Source: Bacillus sp. FJAT-18017 (GTDB lineage: Bacteria > Bacillota > Bacilli > Bacillales > Cytobacillaceae). From it: a stretch of DNA of 64,000 bases. The DNA is taken from NCBI RefSeq assembly GCF_001278805.1, contig NZ_CP012602.1, positions 1,095,001 to 1,159,000 on the forward strand, written 5' to 3'. The first letter of the stretch is position 1. Every line of letters begins with the position of its first letter. Below the pieces are notes generated by a model that did not search any database, had not been told where the DNA came from, and saw only the letters and a program-made list of their open reading frames with translations. A program made the position numbers and the translations under genes. Shown one piece after another: positions 27,130 to 35,351 of the stretch.

Positions 27130-28866
27130 ATGGCAATCATTGGGATTGACTTAGGAACCACGAATTCTGCTATTGCTTATCTGAAAGACGGCAAACCTGA
27201 AATTATCGCTAATAAAGATGGCGGAAGGACCACTCCTTCTGTTCTTCAGCTTTCCATTAACGATGAAATTGTAATCGGGGAAGTCGCCAAGGACGCCCAT
27301 CCTACGCTAGTCATGCAGACGGTTACGGAAGTAAAACGTTTAATGGGTACAGATGAAACGGTTACTGTTAAAGGAAAAACATATCGTCCAGAAGAGATTT
27401 CCGCTCATATTTTACGTTATCTCAAGGCATCTGCTGAGGAGTTTCTTGGGACCACTGTAACAGAAGCAGTAATTACTGTCCCCGCCTATTTTACAGATTC
27501 ACAGAGAAAGGCAACGCAGAAGGCCGGCGAAATTGCCGGTTTGAAAGTAGAACGCATCATTAATGAGCCGACCGCGGCGGCGATTGCCTATGGATTTGAC
27601 AATATGGACAAGGACCAGCATATCCTTGTATATGACCTTGGCGGCGGGACCTTCGACGTGTCTGTCGTAGAGATGTTTGACGGAATCGTTGAAGTAAAAG
27701 CGAGTGCAGGGAACAATCACCTGGGCGGAATGGATTTTGATAACGCGATTGTTCAATGGATCGAAAACAAATTCAAGCGTGAGAATGGCTATAACATTTA
27801 TGTGAATGCAGACCAGGCGGATGAATTGAGGCGCAGGGTGACACTCAAGCTTGCTGCGGAAAAAGCCAAAAAAATTCTGTCAACACAAATGGCAACCCGG
27901 ATTACAATCCCGTTTTTGGGAATCTACAACAATATGCCTATTTCCGTGGATGCTGAGCTGACCCGTAATGAGTTCGAGGGACTTATAAAGGAAATGGCCA
28001 ATTCAACGATGGCTGAAGTCGAAAAAGCTTTATCCGATGCCAAGCTGTCAGTCCGTGACATCAATGAGGTGCTTCTGGTCGGGGGTTCAACACGGATTCC
28101 GTTAATCCAGGAGCTGGTTGAGAAGAAATTCGGGAAGTCCCCGAAAAAAGATATTAATCCGGATGAAGCGATTGCACTTGGCGCAGCGATCCAGGGTGGC
28201 ATTAAGAGCGGTGAAATCGATTCGCGTAAAGGACTGATGGTCATTGATGTGTGCCCATATACACTTGGGACTGAAGTGATCAGGACAGTAGGCGGACAGC
28301 TTGTACCGGGTTATTTCGATCCGATTATACCAAGGAACAGCACAATCCCGATCTCCGAGACAAAAATGTATTATACAGCCTATGACAACCAGGTAGAAGT
28401 GGATATCGATGTATACCAGGGTGATGACCCATATGTGAAAAATAATGACCTCCTTTCGGATGATATTACTCTTTCCAATATCCCGAAACGGCCTGCCGGT
28501 GAAGAAAGGATTGAAGTCACATTTACGTATGATATCAACGGCATGCTCCAGGTGAAGGCAGTCGTTCTGAGTACAGGGCTGAAGGTAGAGCGGGCAATCC
28601 GCACCCAGGCCGGGGTGATGAGCGATGCCCAGGTCGCTGCTTCAAAAGAGAAAATTGAAAGCGATTGGGAGAAATCGGAGCTGTATCAGGAAGTCAAAAA
28701 TGTAATCTACCGGGCAGAAAAGATGATGGGAGAGGCTGCGCCTGCTGATAGGCAGCGTATTGAAAAACTTTTGAACGAGCTTAAGAGGGAATTGGCGGCC
28801 AATAATATCAATAGTGCCAAACGGGCTGAAGAACAATTGACAGATTTACTGATTGAGCTAGTGTAG
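27130..28866 (+). CDS. Hsp70 (DnaK-like) chaperone, short form
   Basis: Cytoplasmic chaperone of 578 residues; ribosome binding site AAGGGGAG before ATG 27130. The ATPase domain (~1-365) is intact: GIDLGTTNSAIAY, INEPTAAAIAYG, VYDLGGGTFDVSVVE and LLVGGSTRIPLIQ. The substrate-binding domain (~370-495) is present, but the helical lid is short and the acidic C-terminal tail of housekeeping DnaK is missing. The gene is not next to dnaJ or hrcA and lacks a CIRCE element, so it is an accessory Hsp70 rather than the main DnaK. Its partners are probably the GrpE-like and J-like proteins made from the same operon, though those J-like proteins lack HPD. Confidence 0.92.
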   Translation: MAIIGIDLGTTNSAIAYLKDGKPEIIANKDGGRTTPSVLQLSINDEIVIGEVAKDAHPTLVMQTVTEVKRLMGTDETVTVKGKTYRPEEISAHILRYLKASAEEFLGTTVTEAVITVPAYFTDSQRKATQKAGEIAGLKVERIINEPTAAAIAYGFDNMDKDQHILVYDLGGGTFDVSVVEMFDGIVEVKASAGNNHLGGMDFDNAIVQWIENKFKRENGYNIYVNADQADELRRRVTLKLAAEKAKKILSTQMATRITIPFLGIYNNMPISVDAELTRNEFEGLIKEMANSTMAEVEKALSDAKLSVRDINEVLLVGGSTRIPLIQELVEKKFGKSPKKDINPDEAIALGAAIQGGIKSGEIDSRKGLMVIDVCPYTLGTEVIRTVGGQLVPGYFDPIIPRNSTIPISETKMYYTAYDNQVEVDIDVYQGDDPYVKNNDLLSDDITLSNIPKRPAGEERIEVTFTYDINGMLQVKAVVLSTGLKVERAIRTQAGVMSDAQVAASKEKIESDWEKSELYQEVKNVIYRAEKMMGEAAPADRQRIEKLLNELKRELAANNINSAKRAEEQLTDLLIELV

Positions 28867-28875
28867 AGGACAGCC

Positions 28876-30108
28876 ATGGATGAAAAATTGACAAATTACA
28901 ATCAAGCAATCTCTTTGATCCATGAAGGAAGGTTGGGTGATGCAGAGAGTTTACTAAACAGGCTTACCACAGCTGGCTTCACGATTGCTCTTTGGCCTCT
29001 TGGCTTAATCAAGGCTGCGACAGGGCGTCCTTTTGAAGCCCTCTCCCATTGGGAGACTGTCTCTCCTTCAAGCGTTCCACAGGTTACCGTAAAGAGGGAG
29101 ACACTTATTCAAACGCTGCCTGAATATAAAAAGATTTTCGAGTTATATAACGCAGCGATTGAGAAGGCGAGGATAGATGGAGCAGCCCCGCGCCATGAAG
29201 TTTTTTCCGAACTGTTGTCAAAGGGGGACAAAATCCCCCTTCCAGCAGAGCTTTACAAAGCGTGTTTTCTATCGCTGCTCCTTGAAGGCAAGAATGGTAA
29301 ATTCAAATCAGAGTACGAAAAAGCGCCAGACTATATAAGAGAAAATCCCGATATAAAGACAATTTCCCTAAGAGCTGAACAGGCTGGTCACGAAGAATGG
29401 AAGAAACGTTCGGAGTCAAAGGCAATCCGCTACAAGCGGCTGGCCGGTGCATCTTTTGCCGCCGTTTTCCTAGCCCTGGCCCTTACCGGAGGCATCGCCA
29501 GCGGTATTTTTTCTAAGCAGGAAAAATCAGAGCCAGTGTCTTCTGCAGAAGTTGCAAAAACAAAAATTCAGGATGACAGAGTCAAGGCACTAGAGGAAGA
29601 ATTAGAACAGCTTATGTCTGTTAATTCTAATTTAGAGGAGGATTTAAAACAGAAGGAGACAGCGTTGAAGGAAACGGAAGCTACGCAAGCTTTATTGGAA
29701 GCTGCCGGGATCAACATTGGACAACTTTCTTCCGAAGCAGCAGAAAGGATGTATCGCGAAGGCTTGGCTTTATATCAGGATGGCGAATTTATCGAAGCTA
29801 GTGAACTATTAAAAAAGAGTCTTTCTTTTTCCAGTACTAACTACTTTTCCGATGACGCACATTTCTATCTAATCACTTCCGGTTTAAAGTCTGGGAACGG
29901 TATGGAAGATGAACTTACTTCCTTCCTAGCAGAAAGCAAGGAAGCATACCGCCAGTCACCCTATCTTGATGATGTGATGTTGCTGATGGCCGAGTCCTAT
30001 CTGAACTCTGGGGACAAGGCTGCTGCCGAATCCTTGCTAAAGAAAATCCAATCGGACTTTTCTCTAGAATGGACTGCAAACAAAGCAAAAGAATTAAGAA
30101 ACCGTTGA
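28876..30108 (+). CDS. Single-pass membrane protein with coiled coil and TPR repeats
   Basis: Protein of 410 residues, started by ATG 28876 with AGAGGA upstream, 9 nt after the Hsp70 gene. The cytoplasmic N-terminal part (~1-180) has TPR-like helices (ALWPLGLIKAATGRPFEALSHW). One membrane helix lies at ~187-207, followed by a coiled coil (~225-275, Glu/Leu-rich) and further TPR-like repeats (~285-405, MYREGLALYQDGEFIEASELL). By the positive-inside rule the C-terminal half should be outside. This resembles YbgF/CpoB-like layouts, but no named family is certain. In the operon it may link the cytoplasmic Hsp70/AAA+ machinery with an envelope target (inference). Confidence 0.7.
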   Translation: MDEKLTNYNQAISLIHEGRLGDAESLLNRLTTAGFTIALWPLGLIKAATGRPFEALSHWETVSPSSVPQVTVKRETLIQTLPEYKKIFELYNAAIEKARIDGAAPRHEVFSELLSKGDKIPLPAELYKACFLSLLLEGKNGKFKSEYEKAPDYIRENPDIKTISLRAEQAGHEEWKKRSESKAIRYKRLAGASFAAVFLALALTGGIASGIFSKQEKSEPVSSAEVAKTKIQDDRVKALEEELEQLMSVNSNLEEDLKQKETALKETEATQALLEAAGINIGQLSSEAAERMYREGLALYQDGEFIEASELLKKSLSFSSTNYFSDDAHFYLITSGLKSGNGMEDELTSFLAESKEAYRQSPYLDDVMLLMAESYLNSGDKAAAESLLKKIQSDFSLEWTANKAKELRNR

Positions 30109-30121
30109 TGGGAGAACAACG

Positions 30122-31279
30122 ATGAACGAAAATGCAAATTATTATGAACTGCTTGAAGTCCCCCCTACATCGACAGATAGCGAGATAAGGAAGGCCTATT
30201 ATAGGCAAATAAGGATGTATTCAAACGAGACTCATCCAGTTGAATTCCAGCTTCTCACAAAAGCATATAAAACGTTAAGCGATTCTGAAAAAAGGGCTGT
30301 CTACGATAGAGCCAGTCAAGATGACGGGGAATACGACAGGATGATGACCGAAGGCTTGAATGCTTCTGAGCAGGGCAAGTATGACCAAGCCATTAAAGTT
30401 TTTAACGAAGTTCTCGTCAAGTATCCCGGGGATATAGGGGCGAATTTTCAGAAAGCAAGTGCACTGTACGATTTGGGCCGTCTCAATGAGGCGAAAGCAA
30501 TTGTATCCAGGCTGCTTCGGGATGAACAGGAAAACCTCAATTTCCTAGAATTAGCGGTACTCATTTATTCGGGCCTAAAGGAATACTCCCAGGCTATTTC
30601 ATTGTGTGAGCAGCTGATAAGTAAAGGCAGGGATGAGCCAAGATATTATCTGCATCTATCTAATATCTACTATGATCTTGAACAACCTGAAAAGTCGATA
30701 GAGGTCTTAGAACGGAAGCTAAGGAGAGGAGAGTCGATACACGACTTTCAACTCCTAAAGGAATTATTCTACTTTACAATGATTGTATTTAACGATGACT
30801 ACCATTCCCGGGTTACCAATCGTCTTAGAGAGCTTCCGGGCAATGACGATGAGCGTGTACTTTTGATTGATTGGCTGATTGACGAATGTGAAATGATTGG
30901 AAGCACCCACCCTGCGTACAATGAATTTGTCATGGTTATCAAGCGTTTGAACAAAGGAAGGAATTTCAATGTCAATGTATGGATTACCAAGGCAGAAGGT
31001 CAATTAAATAACCACCAAGTCCAACAAAGGGCAGAGAGTGCCTATCAGCAAACAGCTGCTACTAATACAGCGACTTATGAAGATAACGGTACAGGTTCCT
31101 TTGCGGTTGCCATTATAATCGGAATCATTTTTTCGTTTATTTTTACACCGTTTGGCGGCATTCTTGCTGGAATTATATATTATTTCTACGCAAGGTTCAT
31201 CTGGCGTGCTATTGGTGCAATAATCGGTATAATAATCCTAATTATCCTGTTCGCGGCTTGCACTGGAGCATTTGGATAA
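30122..31279 (+). CDS. J-like domain/TPR protein with C-terminal membrane helices
   Basis: Protein of 385 residues from ATG 30122 after GGGAGAAC. The N-terminal J-like domain (NYYELLEVPPTSTDSEIRKAY) again lacks HPD and has YSNETHPVEF instead, the same replacement as in the first operon gene. TPR-type repeats fill ~75-260 (GLNASEQGKYDQAIKVFNEV, YDLGRLNEAKAIVSRL). A low-complexity Gln/Thr stretch precedes two or three hydrophobic helices (~323-382) at the C-terminus, so the protein is membrane-bound with its J-like and TPR parts in the cytoplasm. It closes the operon. The two J-like proteins appear to be paralogues, one soluble and one membrane-bound. Confidence 0.8.
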   Translation: MNENANYYELLEVPPTSTDSEIRKAYYRQIRMYSNETHPVEFQLLTKAYKTLSDSEKRAVYDRASQDDGEYDRMMTEGLNASEQGKYDQAIKVFNEVLVKYPGDIGANFQKASALYDLGRLNEAKAIVSRLLRDEQENLNFLELAVLIYSGLKEYSQAISLCEQLISKGRDEPRYYLHLSNIYYDLEQPEKSIEVLERKLRRGESIHDFQLLKELFYFTMIVFNDDYHSRVTNRLRELPGNDDERVLLIDWLIDECEMIGSTHPAYNEFVMVIKRLNKGRNFNVNVWITKAEGQLNNHQVQQRAESAYQQTAATNTATYEDNGTGSFAVAIIIGIIFSFIFTPFGGILAGIIYYFYARFIWRAIGAIIGIIILIILFAACTGAFG

Positions 31280-31288
31280 ATTAAATAA

Positions 31289-31340
31289 GTGCCAGGCATC
31301 ACTAGGTTTTTCTTGTTTTATAGTATGTTGTTCCACACTG
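31289..31340 (+). repeat. Dispersed 3'-end repeat, partial copy 3
   Basis: GTGCCAGGCATCACTAGGTTTTTCTTGTTT, broken here only to name its parts: GTGCCAGGCATCAC then a T-rich block, then TGTTGTTCCAC. It starts 9 nt after the stop of the last operon gene. Confidence 0.55.
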
Positions 31341-31400
31341 GTAGCGTAACCTTGTGATTTTGATTCTAATCGTAAATTTACCCGCCTATCTTCTAGGTGG

Positions 31401-31470
31401 GATGGCATTGTATGTTACTTCAAAGGATCGGGCTGGGAATGTGAGTAAGGCGACGAAAACACAGTAAAAT
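31401..31470 (+). pseudogene. Relic of the 3' end of an Ig-repeat surface-protein gene
   Basis: The stretch encodes ALYVTSKDRAGNVSKAT before a stop and is nearly identical in DNA to the last ~50 bp of the metallopeptidase gene (near 20567-20620), including the AATAGAAAAA that follows its stop. No upstream coding part is attached. A gene-end relic left by recombination between paralogues. Confidence 0.7.
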
Positions 31471-31481
31471 AGAAAAATAGT

Positions 31482-31518
31482 AAAAGAGATTATTCCTAAT
31501 TGGATTGGGAATAATCTC
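31482..31518 (+). terminator. Terminator downstream of the relic
   Basis: GAGATTATTCC and GGGAATAATCTC pair over 11 bp and are followed by TTTCTTT. Confidence 0.75.
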
Positions 31519-31536
31519 TTTCTTTGTATTAAATTC

Positions 31537-31590
31537 AGGTGCACTGTTACTCCTCGATTTTTCATATTTAACTGTTTCACAGTAAAAGCT
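31537..31590 (+). repeat. Dispersed repeat, divergent copy 4
   Basis: AGGTGCACTGTTACTCCTCG, a T-rich block, then CTGTTTCACAGTAAAAG. Same order of boxes as other copies but more diverged and not next to an intact stop codon. Confidence 0.4.
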
Positions 31591-31779
31591 GGTTAGGATG
31601 AACCACTTATCCGTAAATAGCTTTATTTACATTTCTTTTCTATGAAATGTCATCTATATAAACACACTTGTTAGATTTTGTTATTTTTTGTAATAATATC
31701 CCTTTGATGGATTGAATATGAATCTCCCTTCTGTTAACCTATTATTGGAAATATATTCTAATATACAAGGGGGAGGAAC

Positions 31780-32367
31780 ATGAAAAAATTAAAAGTTTTG
31801 GTTGTAATATTAATGACCCTATCAGGGGTTATTGGATATGGTGCATCTGCCCAAGCCCATAGCACACATCCGACAGCAGGAACCTGTACAAGTGGCACTA
31901 CTACCACCCTAGACAATGACCATGGGGCAATTAATTCAGATTACAACATTTATAAGGGTTCATGGACGTATGAAAGCGGAAGTACAAAAGCTCCAAATTC
32001 CTACAATGGGGATCATCGGTACATTGTTGCTCCAGCACCAACAAATTCTGTTTATGAATGGCTACTGACTGATTGCGGCTCATTGTATGGAACATTTTCT
32101 GTTTATATTTGGCATTCGAAATTTTATCACCCAAATGTGAATTATAGGAGCACTTATTGGGGCTCAAATGGTGACGGATCTTATTCGCCAACTCAGGTGC
32201 TGAATACCTATCTTGATCAGGAAACCGCCAAAGGAGGGTGGAATACCATCGGAAAAAGCAACCAGAGGAAAACTGGCCACTTAGAATTATTTGTATTTTC
32301 CAGCTCGAATTATGGGGTGGGAGGAGTTGGGGCTGACGCTGCACGAGTGTACAAAAGCAGTTACTAG
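31780..32367 (+). CDS. Secreted protein with a golvesin/Xly-like domain
   Basis: Exported protein of 195 residues; ATG 31780 follows GGGGGAGG. Signal peptide of ~26 residues ends at AQA-H. The mature part has strands resembling golvesin/Xly carbohydrate-binding-like domains: YEWLLTDCGSLYGTFSVYIW, then GGWNTIGK and a closing GHLELFVFSS plus ADAARVY. Two Cys may form a disulfide. The family match is from memory of the strand pattern and is moderate. It lies 11 nt upstream of a gene for an anchored LolA-like protein, so both are probably exported together under one promoter. Possible role: binding to the wall or a polysaccharide. Confidence 0.6.
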   Translation: MKKLKVLVVILMTLSGVIGYGASAQAHSTHPTAGTCTSGTTTTLDNDHGAINSDYNIYKGSWTYESGSTKAPNSYNGDHRYIVAPAPTNSVYEWLLTDCGSLYGTFSVYIWHSKFYHPNVNYRSTYWGSNGDGSYSPTQVLNTYLDQETAKGGWNTIGKSNQRKTGHLELFVFSSSNYGVGGVGADAARVYKSSY

Positions 32368-32378
32368 GGGGGAAGGAA

Positions 32379-33281
32379 ATGAAAAAGGTTTTTGTCGGCA
32401 TAGCTATGGCCGGTTCAATAGCTATCACTGGGATTATAGCAGCATCAGTATGGCAGGAAGAGAAATTGTCTATCTCAAAAGGTGAAGATACGCCAGTTTT
32501 GGAGAATATCCAGGCTTCTAATTTACAGGAAAAAGTGAACCCGTTGAATTTAGAGAGCAAACAAGATGTTCAGGAACGGCTACTTAACAGTTATCATTTC
32601 TTTGATAAAGCAAAAGGAAGCTTTGTATATACGTCCACCAACAATGGAATGAGTGTCCAAGTCGATTACAAGTTGAAATGGACGGATAAGAAAATACAGT
32701 ATAATGCCAAAATTAGTGACAAGGCTTCTGACGCAGGTCATGAGATAGGTTATTCCGAAGGGGAATTCACTACAATCGACCATGGTACAAAGGTATTTGA
32801 AAAGTTTAAGTGGGATATTACTGATAAAGGGGAATTCAAGCGTATCGAGGATGTATATGTGAAACACTCGGATGGGACGATGGAATACGTATACCCAAAT
32901 ACCAGCCTCAATTTGGGTATGGCAGAAAAATCTTTACATGCAAAGGAAATTGCGGTTGGATTTCTTGAAAATCAAGATTTATGGAAAATAAGCGGAACTG
33001 AGCTTCTACTTGGGCGGGAAGTGGTTGTGATCGAAGGCGCTTTCGATGAATATTATCAAGATAAACTTGGCTCAACCTATACGCTGTGGATGGATCAAAA
33101 CACTGGGATTTTGCTGAAATATGAAACATACGGAGAGAAAGGGCAGGTTATAACAAGCCTTAAAACAACAGAATTCAAAGTCAGTGAAGATTTTGAAGTG
33201 GAGAATCTTGCGAAGAAAATTCCAGCGAATTACAAGAAAATGGAGCCGGTTCAACAAAACAATTATGGAAATAACTCTTAA
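32379..33281 (+). CDS. Membrane-anchored LolA/RseB-like protein
   Basis: Protein of 300 residues with an N-terminal hydrophobic segment (~5-25) and no clear cleavage site, so probably anchored with the rest outside. ATG 32379 follows GGGGGGAAGG. Beta-rich core (~70-290) with DYKLKWTDKKIQYNAKIS, GREVVVIEGAF, and TLWMDQNTGILLKYETY resembles LolA/LppX/RseB-fold proteins, in which such a barrel half binds lipid or stress signals. In Bacillus, such proteins sometimes accompany sigma factor control. No partner sigma factor is seen nearby. The upstream secreted protein gene ends 11 nt before. Confidence 0.6.
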   Translation: MKKVFVGIAMAGSIAITGIIAASVWQEEKLSISKGEDTPVLENIQASNLQEKVNPLNLESKQDVQERLLNSYHFFDKAKGSFVYTSTNNGMSVQVDYKLKWTDKKIQYNAKISDKASDAGHEIGYSEGEFTTIDHGTKVFEKFKWDITDKGEFKRIEDVYVKHSDGTMEYVYPNTSLNLGMAEKSLHAKEIAVGFLENQDLWKISGTELLLGREVVVIEGAFDEYYQDKLGSTYTLWMDQNTGILLKYETYGEKGQVITSLKTTEFKVSEDFEVENLAKKIPANYKKMEPVQQNNYGNNS

Positions 33282-33404
33282 TAAATTTGGAACCACTATT
33301 TGGGAGTGGCTTCCAATTAGATAACCCATTTGGTATCTATAAGATAGCCTCATCCGAAATGAGAGGGGTTAACGACATAATACTACTCCTTTATCAACTA
33401 AACA

Positions 33405-33438
33405 GAGCCGGCATCTTAACCAAAGGTGCTGGTTTTTT
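33405..33438 (+). terminator. Terminator after the LolA-like gene
   Basis: AGCCGGCATCTT pairs with AAGGTGCTGGTT using several G-U pairs and is followed by TTTTTT. Confidence 0.65.
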
Positions 33439-34247
33439 GTTGGGTAGGTGATTTCACTACGTAAGAACAGAGTTACAAAGGGGCGCAACATATAGACGAA
33501 GGTCCGAACGGACATCATGAAATTGAAACTATGACACGGGGTTGGAAGGTGAATTGAGAGTGTAGAATTCTAGCTGCCAAAGACCGAATGGCTGGCATAG
33601 GGGGAAGGTGTTTTTTTACAAAAAAGAAGGGTTTGAACCTGAAAAGCGACGCCATCTTCAATAACATTAATTCACATTTTTTATAGTAGCAGTATGGGTA
33701 AGAACATTTTGTGAAGATGCTCGAAAATAGTGAATTTTTGTCACATTGGTTCTGTATAGTGAAAAATTTGTGCTTTGAAGAGGAATTATATTAATTTCTT
33801 TGTGTAGCCTGCTTTTTAGCAGGGGAAATGCAAGAAAGAGAAAATACTATACAAAAATTAGAGCTGGCTGGCAATAACGAAATAAGGATTTCGTGCACGT
33901 AATATGAATACTTCGAGTTCGCAACATAAAATATGGAAAATTATGAATTTACTTCAAAATCCTTTTCACTCATAATATGGGGGAGGGAGGGATCTATACT
34001 TGTTCAATTCCCTTTGTTCTCATGAAGGAATCGTTACGATTCTTGCTTGCACACAATACACATCAATGAATGGCTGGCCTATAAGGTTAACACATACCAG
34101 CCATGATAGACATCATGAAATACAGCATAATCGTTCTCTTTCCATTCTGGACAGTAGGGCAATGCTTTTCGTGGTGTCTTTTTATATGTCTGTACCTACT
34201 AAAATACACGTGTAAAACTATGCATATAGGACGGCACAAATTATGGA
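33439..34247. other. Region of decayed coding fragments
   Basis: No intact gene is supported. Two fragments look like broken genes: near 33465-33553 a frame reads GAQHIDEGPNGHHEIET and stops, and near 33608-33664 a frame reads FFYKKEGFEPEKRRHLQ and stops, the latter resembling the end of GNAT acetyltransferases. Open frames around 34000-34378 on both strands overlap each other and show no family pattern. Confidence 0.4.
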
Positions 34248-34257
34248 GACAACAAAG

Positions 34258-34341
34258 CCCCGGGAGTATGTCTGGGCAGACGGTCCCGGGGACTTGCACA
34301 GTTGGAGTATACCAACACATTGTTAGTATACTCCTATTCTT
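34258..34341 (+). promoter_or_regulatory. Twin hairpins in the leader of the comK-like gene
   Basis: First hairpin: CCCCGGGA (34258-34265) with TCCCGGGG (34284-34291), with a possible inner GTCT/AGAC stem. Second: GGAGTATACCAACA (34304-34317) with TGTTAGTATACTCC (34321-34334), one mismatch, three-base loop, then TATTCTTT. The second looks like a terminator with a weak T run. Both sit within 120 nt of the start at 34375, so they may form an attenuator or a leader RNA structure, or simply end an upstream transcript. Confidence 0.5.
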
Positions 34342-34374
34342 TAATAAGGCAATGAATAACATAGGAGGCATTAT

Positions 34375-34920
34375 ATGAATATTTTGTCACAGTATGTAAT
34401 TAATGAGAATACAGCTGGTTTTTGGGAAGAGTATGATGAATCCGGGAACAGGTTAACGGAGGTTTTTGAAGGAGAGAAAAAGCTGACTGTTGATAAGTCT
34501 CCATTAAAAATAATTGATTTTACACTGATGAATCAGGGCTTCAGCCTTCAGGGAGCAAAGGATGGTTCCAAGCACCTGCTTGGCAAGGGGAAGAATGTTC
34601 ACCTGCTGACCATCAATGCACAGCACGGGATTTTCCTTATTCCGACCAAGGCATATGGGAGGCATGATTGCTTATGGCTTTCGCTAATGCACGTCCAGGA
34701 TATGGAGGCCATTAATTCCAATACGACCCGGGTATTCTTAAGTTTTGGACATACTGTTGTTCTAGATATGAAAGAGTATGTTTTCATTAAGAAACTGCAC
34801 AAAGCAAGAAGGCTTCGGAAAGCAGTTTCCAAAATCAACAAAAGCCCAATCACCTTTTACGTCCAACCTGAAACCGGCTATAAAATTGCAGAAGAAGATG
34901 GTGGGTATCGGGTGAAGTAG
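34375..34920 (+). CDS. comK: ComK-family competence transcription factor
   Basis: Cytoplasmic DNA-binding protein of 181 residues, close to the ~190 of Bacillus ComK. ATG 34375 follows ATAGGAGG. It matches ComK in pattern: an early YVINENTAGF strand, a central LLTINAQHGIFLIPTKAYGR, where ComK has a pro-ile-x-phe-phe-pro-thr motif, and CLWLSLMHVQDM, followed by a region with FLSFGHTVVLDM. ComK binds pairs of AAAA-N5-TTTT boxes and switches on DNA uptake genes. Some Bacillaceae carry two comK paralogues; whether this is the active one is unknown. The usual proteolytic control site for MecA at the C-terminus cannot be judged. Twin hairpins precede it. Confidence 0.8.
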   Translation: MNILSQYVINENTAGFWEEYDESGNRLTEVFEGEKKLTVDKSPLKIIDFTLMNQGFSLQGAKDGSKHLLGKGKNVHLLTINAQHGIFLIPTKAYGRHDCLWLSLMHVQDMEAINSNTTRVFLSFGHTVVLDMKEYVFIKKLHKARRLRKAVSKINKSPITFYVQPETGYKIAEEDGGYRVK

Positions 34921-35243
34921 AGAAAGTGGGGAGGTCTATAAGAGGGTTCACGGGGAATCTGCAAAAACCTTCCGGTAACAAATTCCCAGCAAGAGTAATG
35001 GGGAAGATCTAACCATTGTTTGCATCCATAAAAGGCCGTTGGTCACTGAAGTTGCTGGACTGATGACCAATGGAGAAGTTATCGCACGGAATTATGGTGG
35101 AGTGTCATCATAGTGGCAAAAGATGGTCAACGAAATCGTGTGCATGACATAGAGGTTTATCGAAATTGTATAATGCTAATGATTTGTAGAATAGAGAAAT
35201 TTGAAGTAAGGTTTAATAGGACTTATATATGCACAAAACTCTT
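34921..35243. other. Intergenic region with a possible coding relic
   Basis: No intact gene. An open stretch at about 34978-35111 encodes LTIVCIHKRPLVTEVAGL and more before a stop, without a plausible start or ribosome binding site, so it may be a gene fragment. I do not recognise it. Confidence 0.3.
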
Positions 35244-35273
35244 ACGTTTATCCTCAGGGTAAACGTTTTTTTA
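35244..35273 (+). terminator. Terminator before the PAS-STAS gene
   Basis: ACGTTTA and TAAACGT around a 9-base loop, followed by T7. No intact gene ends just upstream, which supports the idea that the preceding stretch once held a gene. Confidence 0.7.
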
Positions 35274-35351
35274 TTCGTATGAACGCGGAAGGTCAATAGA
35301 TTAAGACAGGACTGTAAGATGAATTACCTTATGGTAAGGGAGTGGAAGTTA

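Noticed and set aside
34000..34378. Three overlapping open frames of 71-94 codons on both strands
   Set aside because: They overlap each other in opposite directions, lack good ribosome binding sites and show no family pattern; the region holds hairpins before the comK-like gene.
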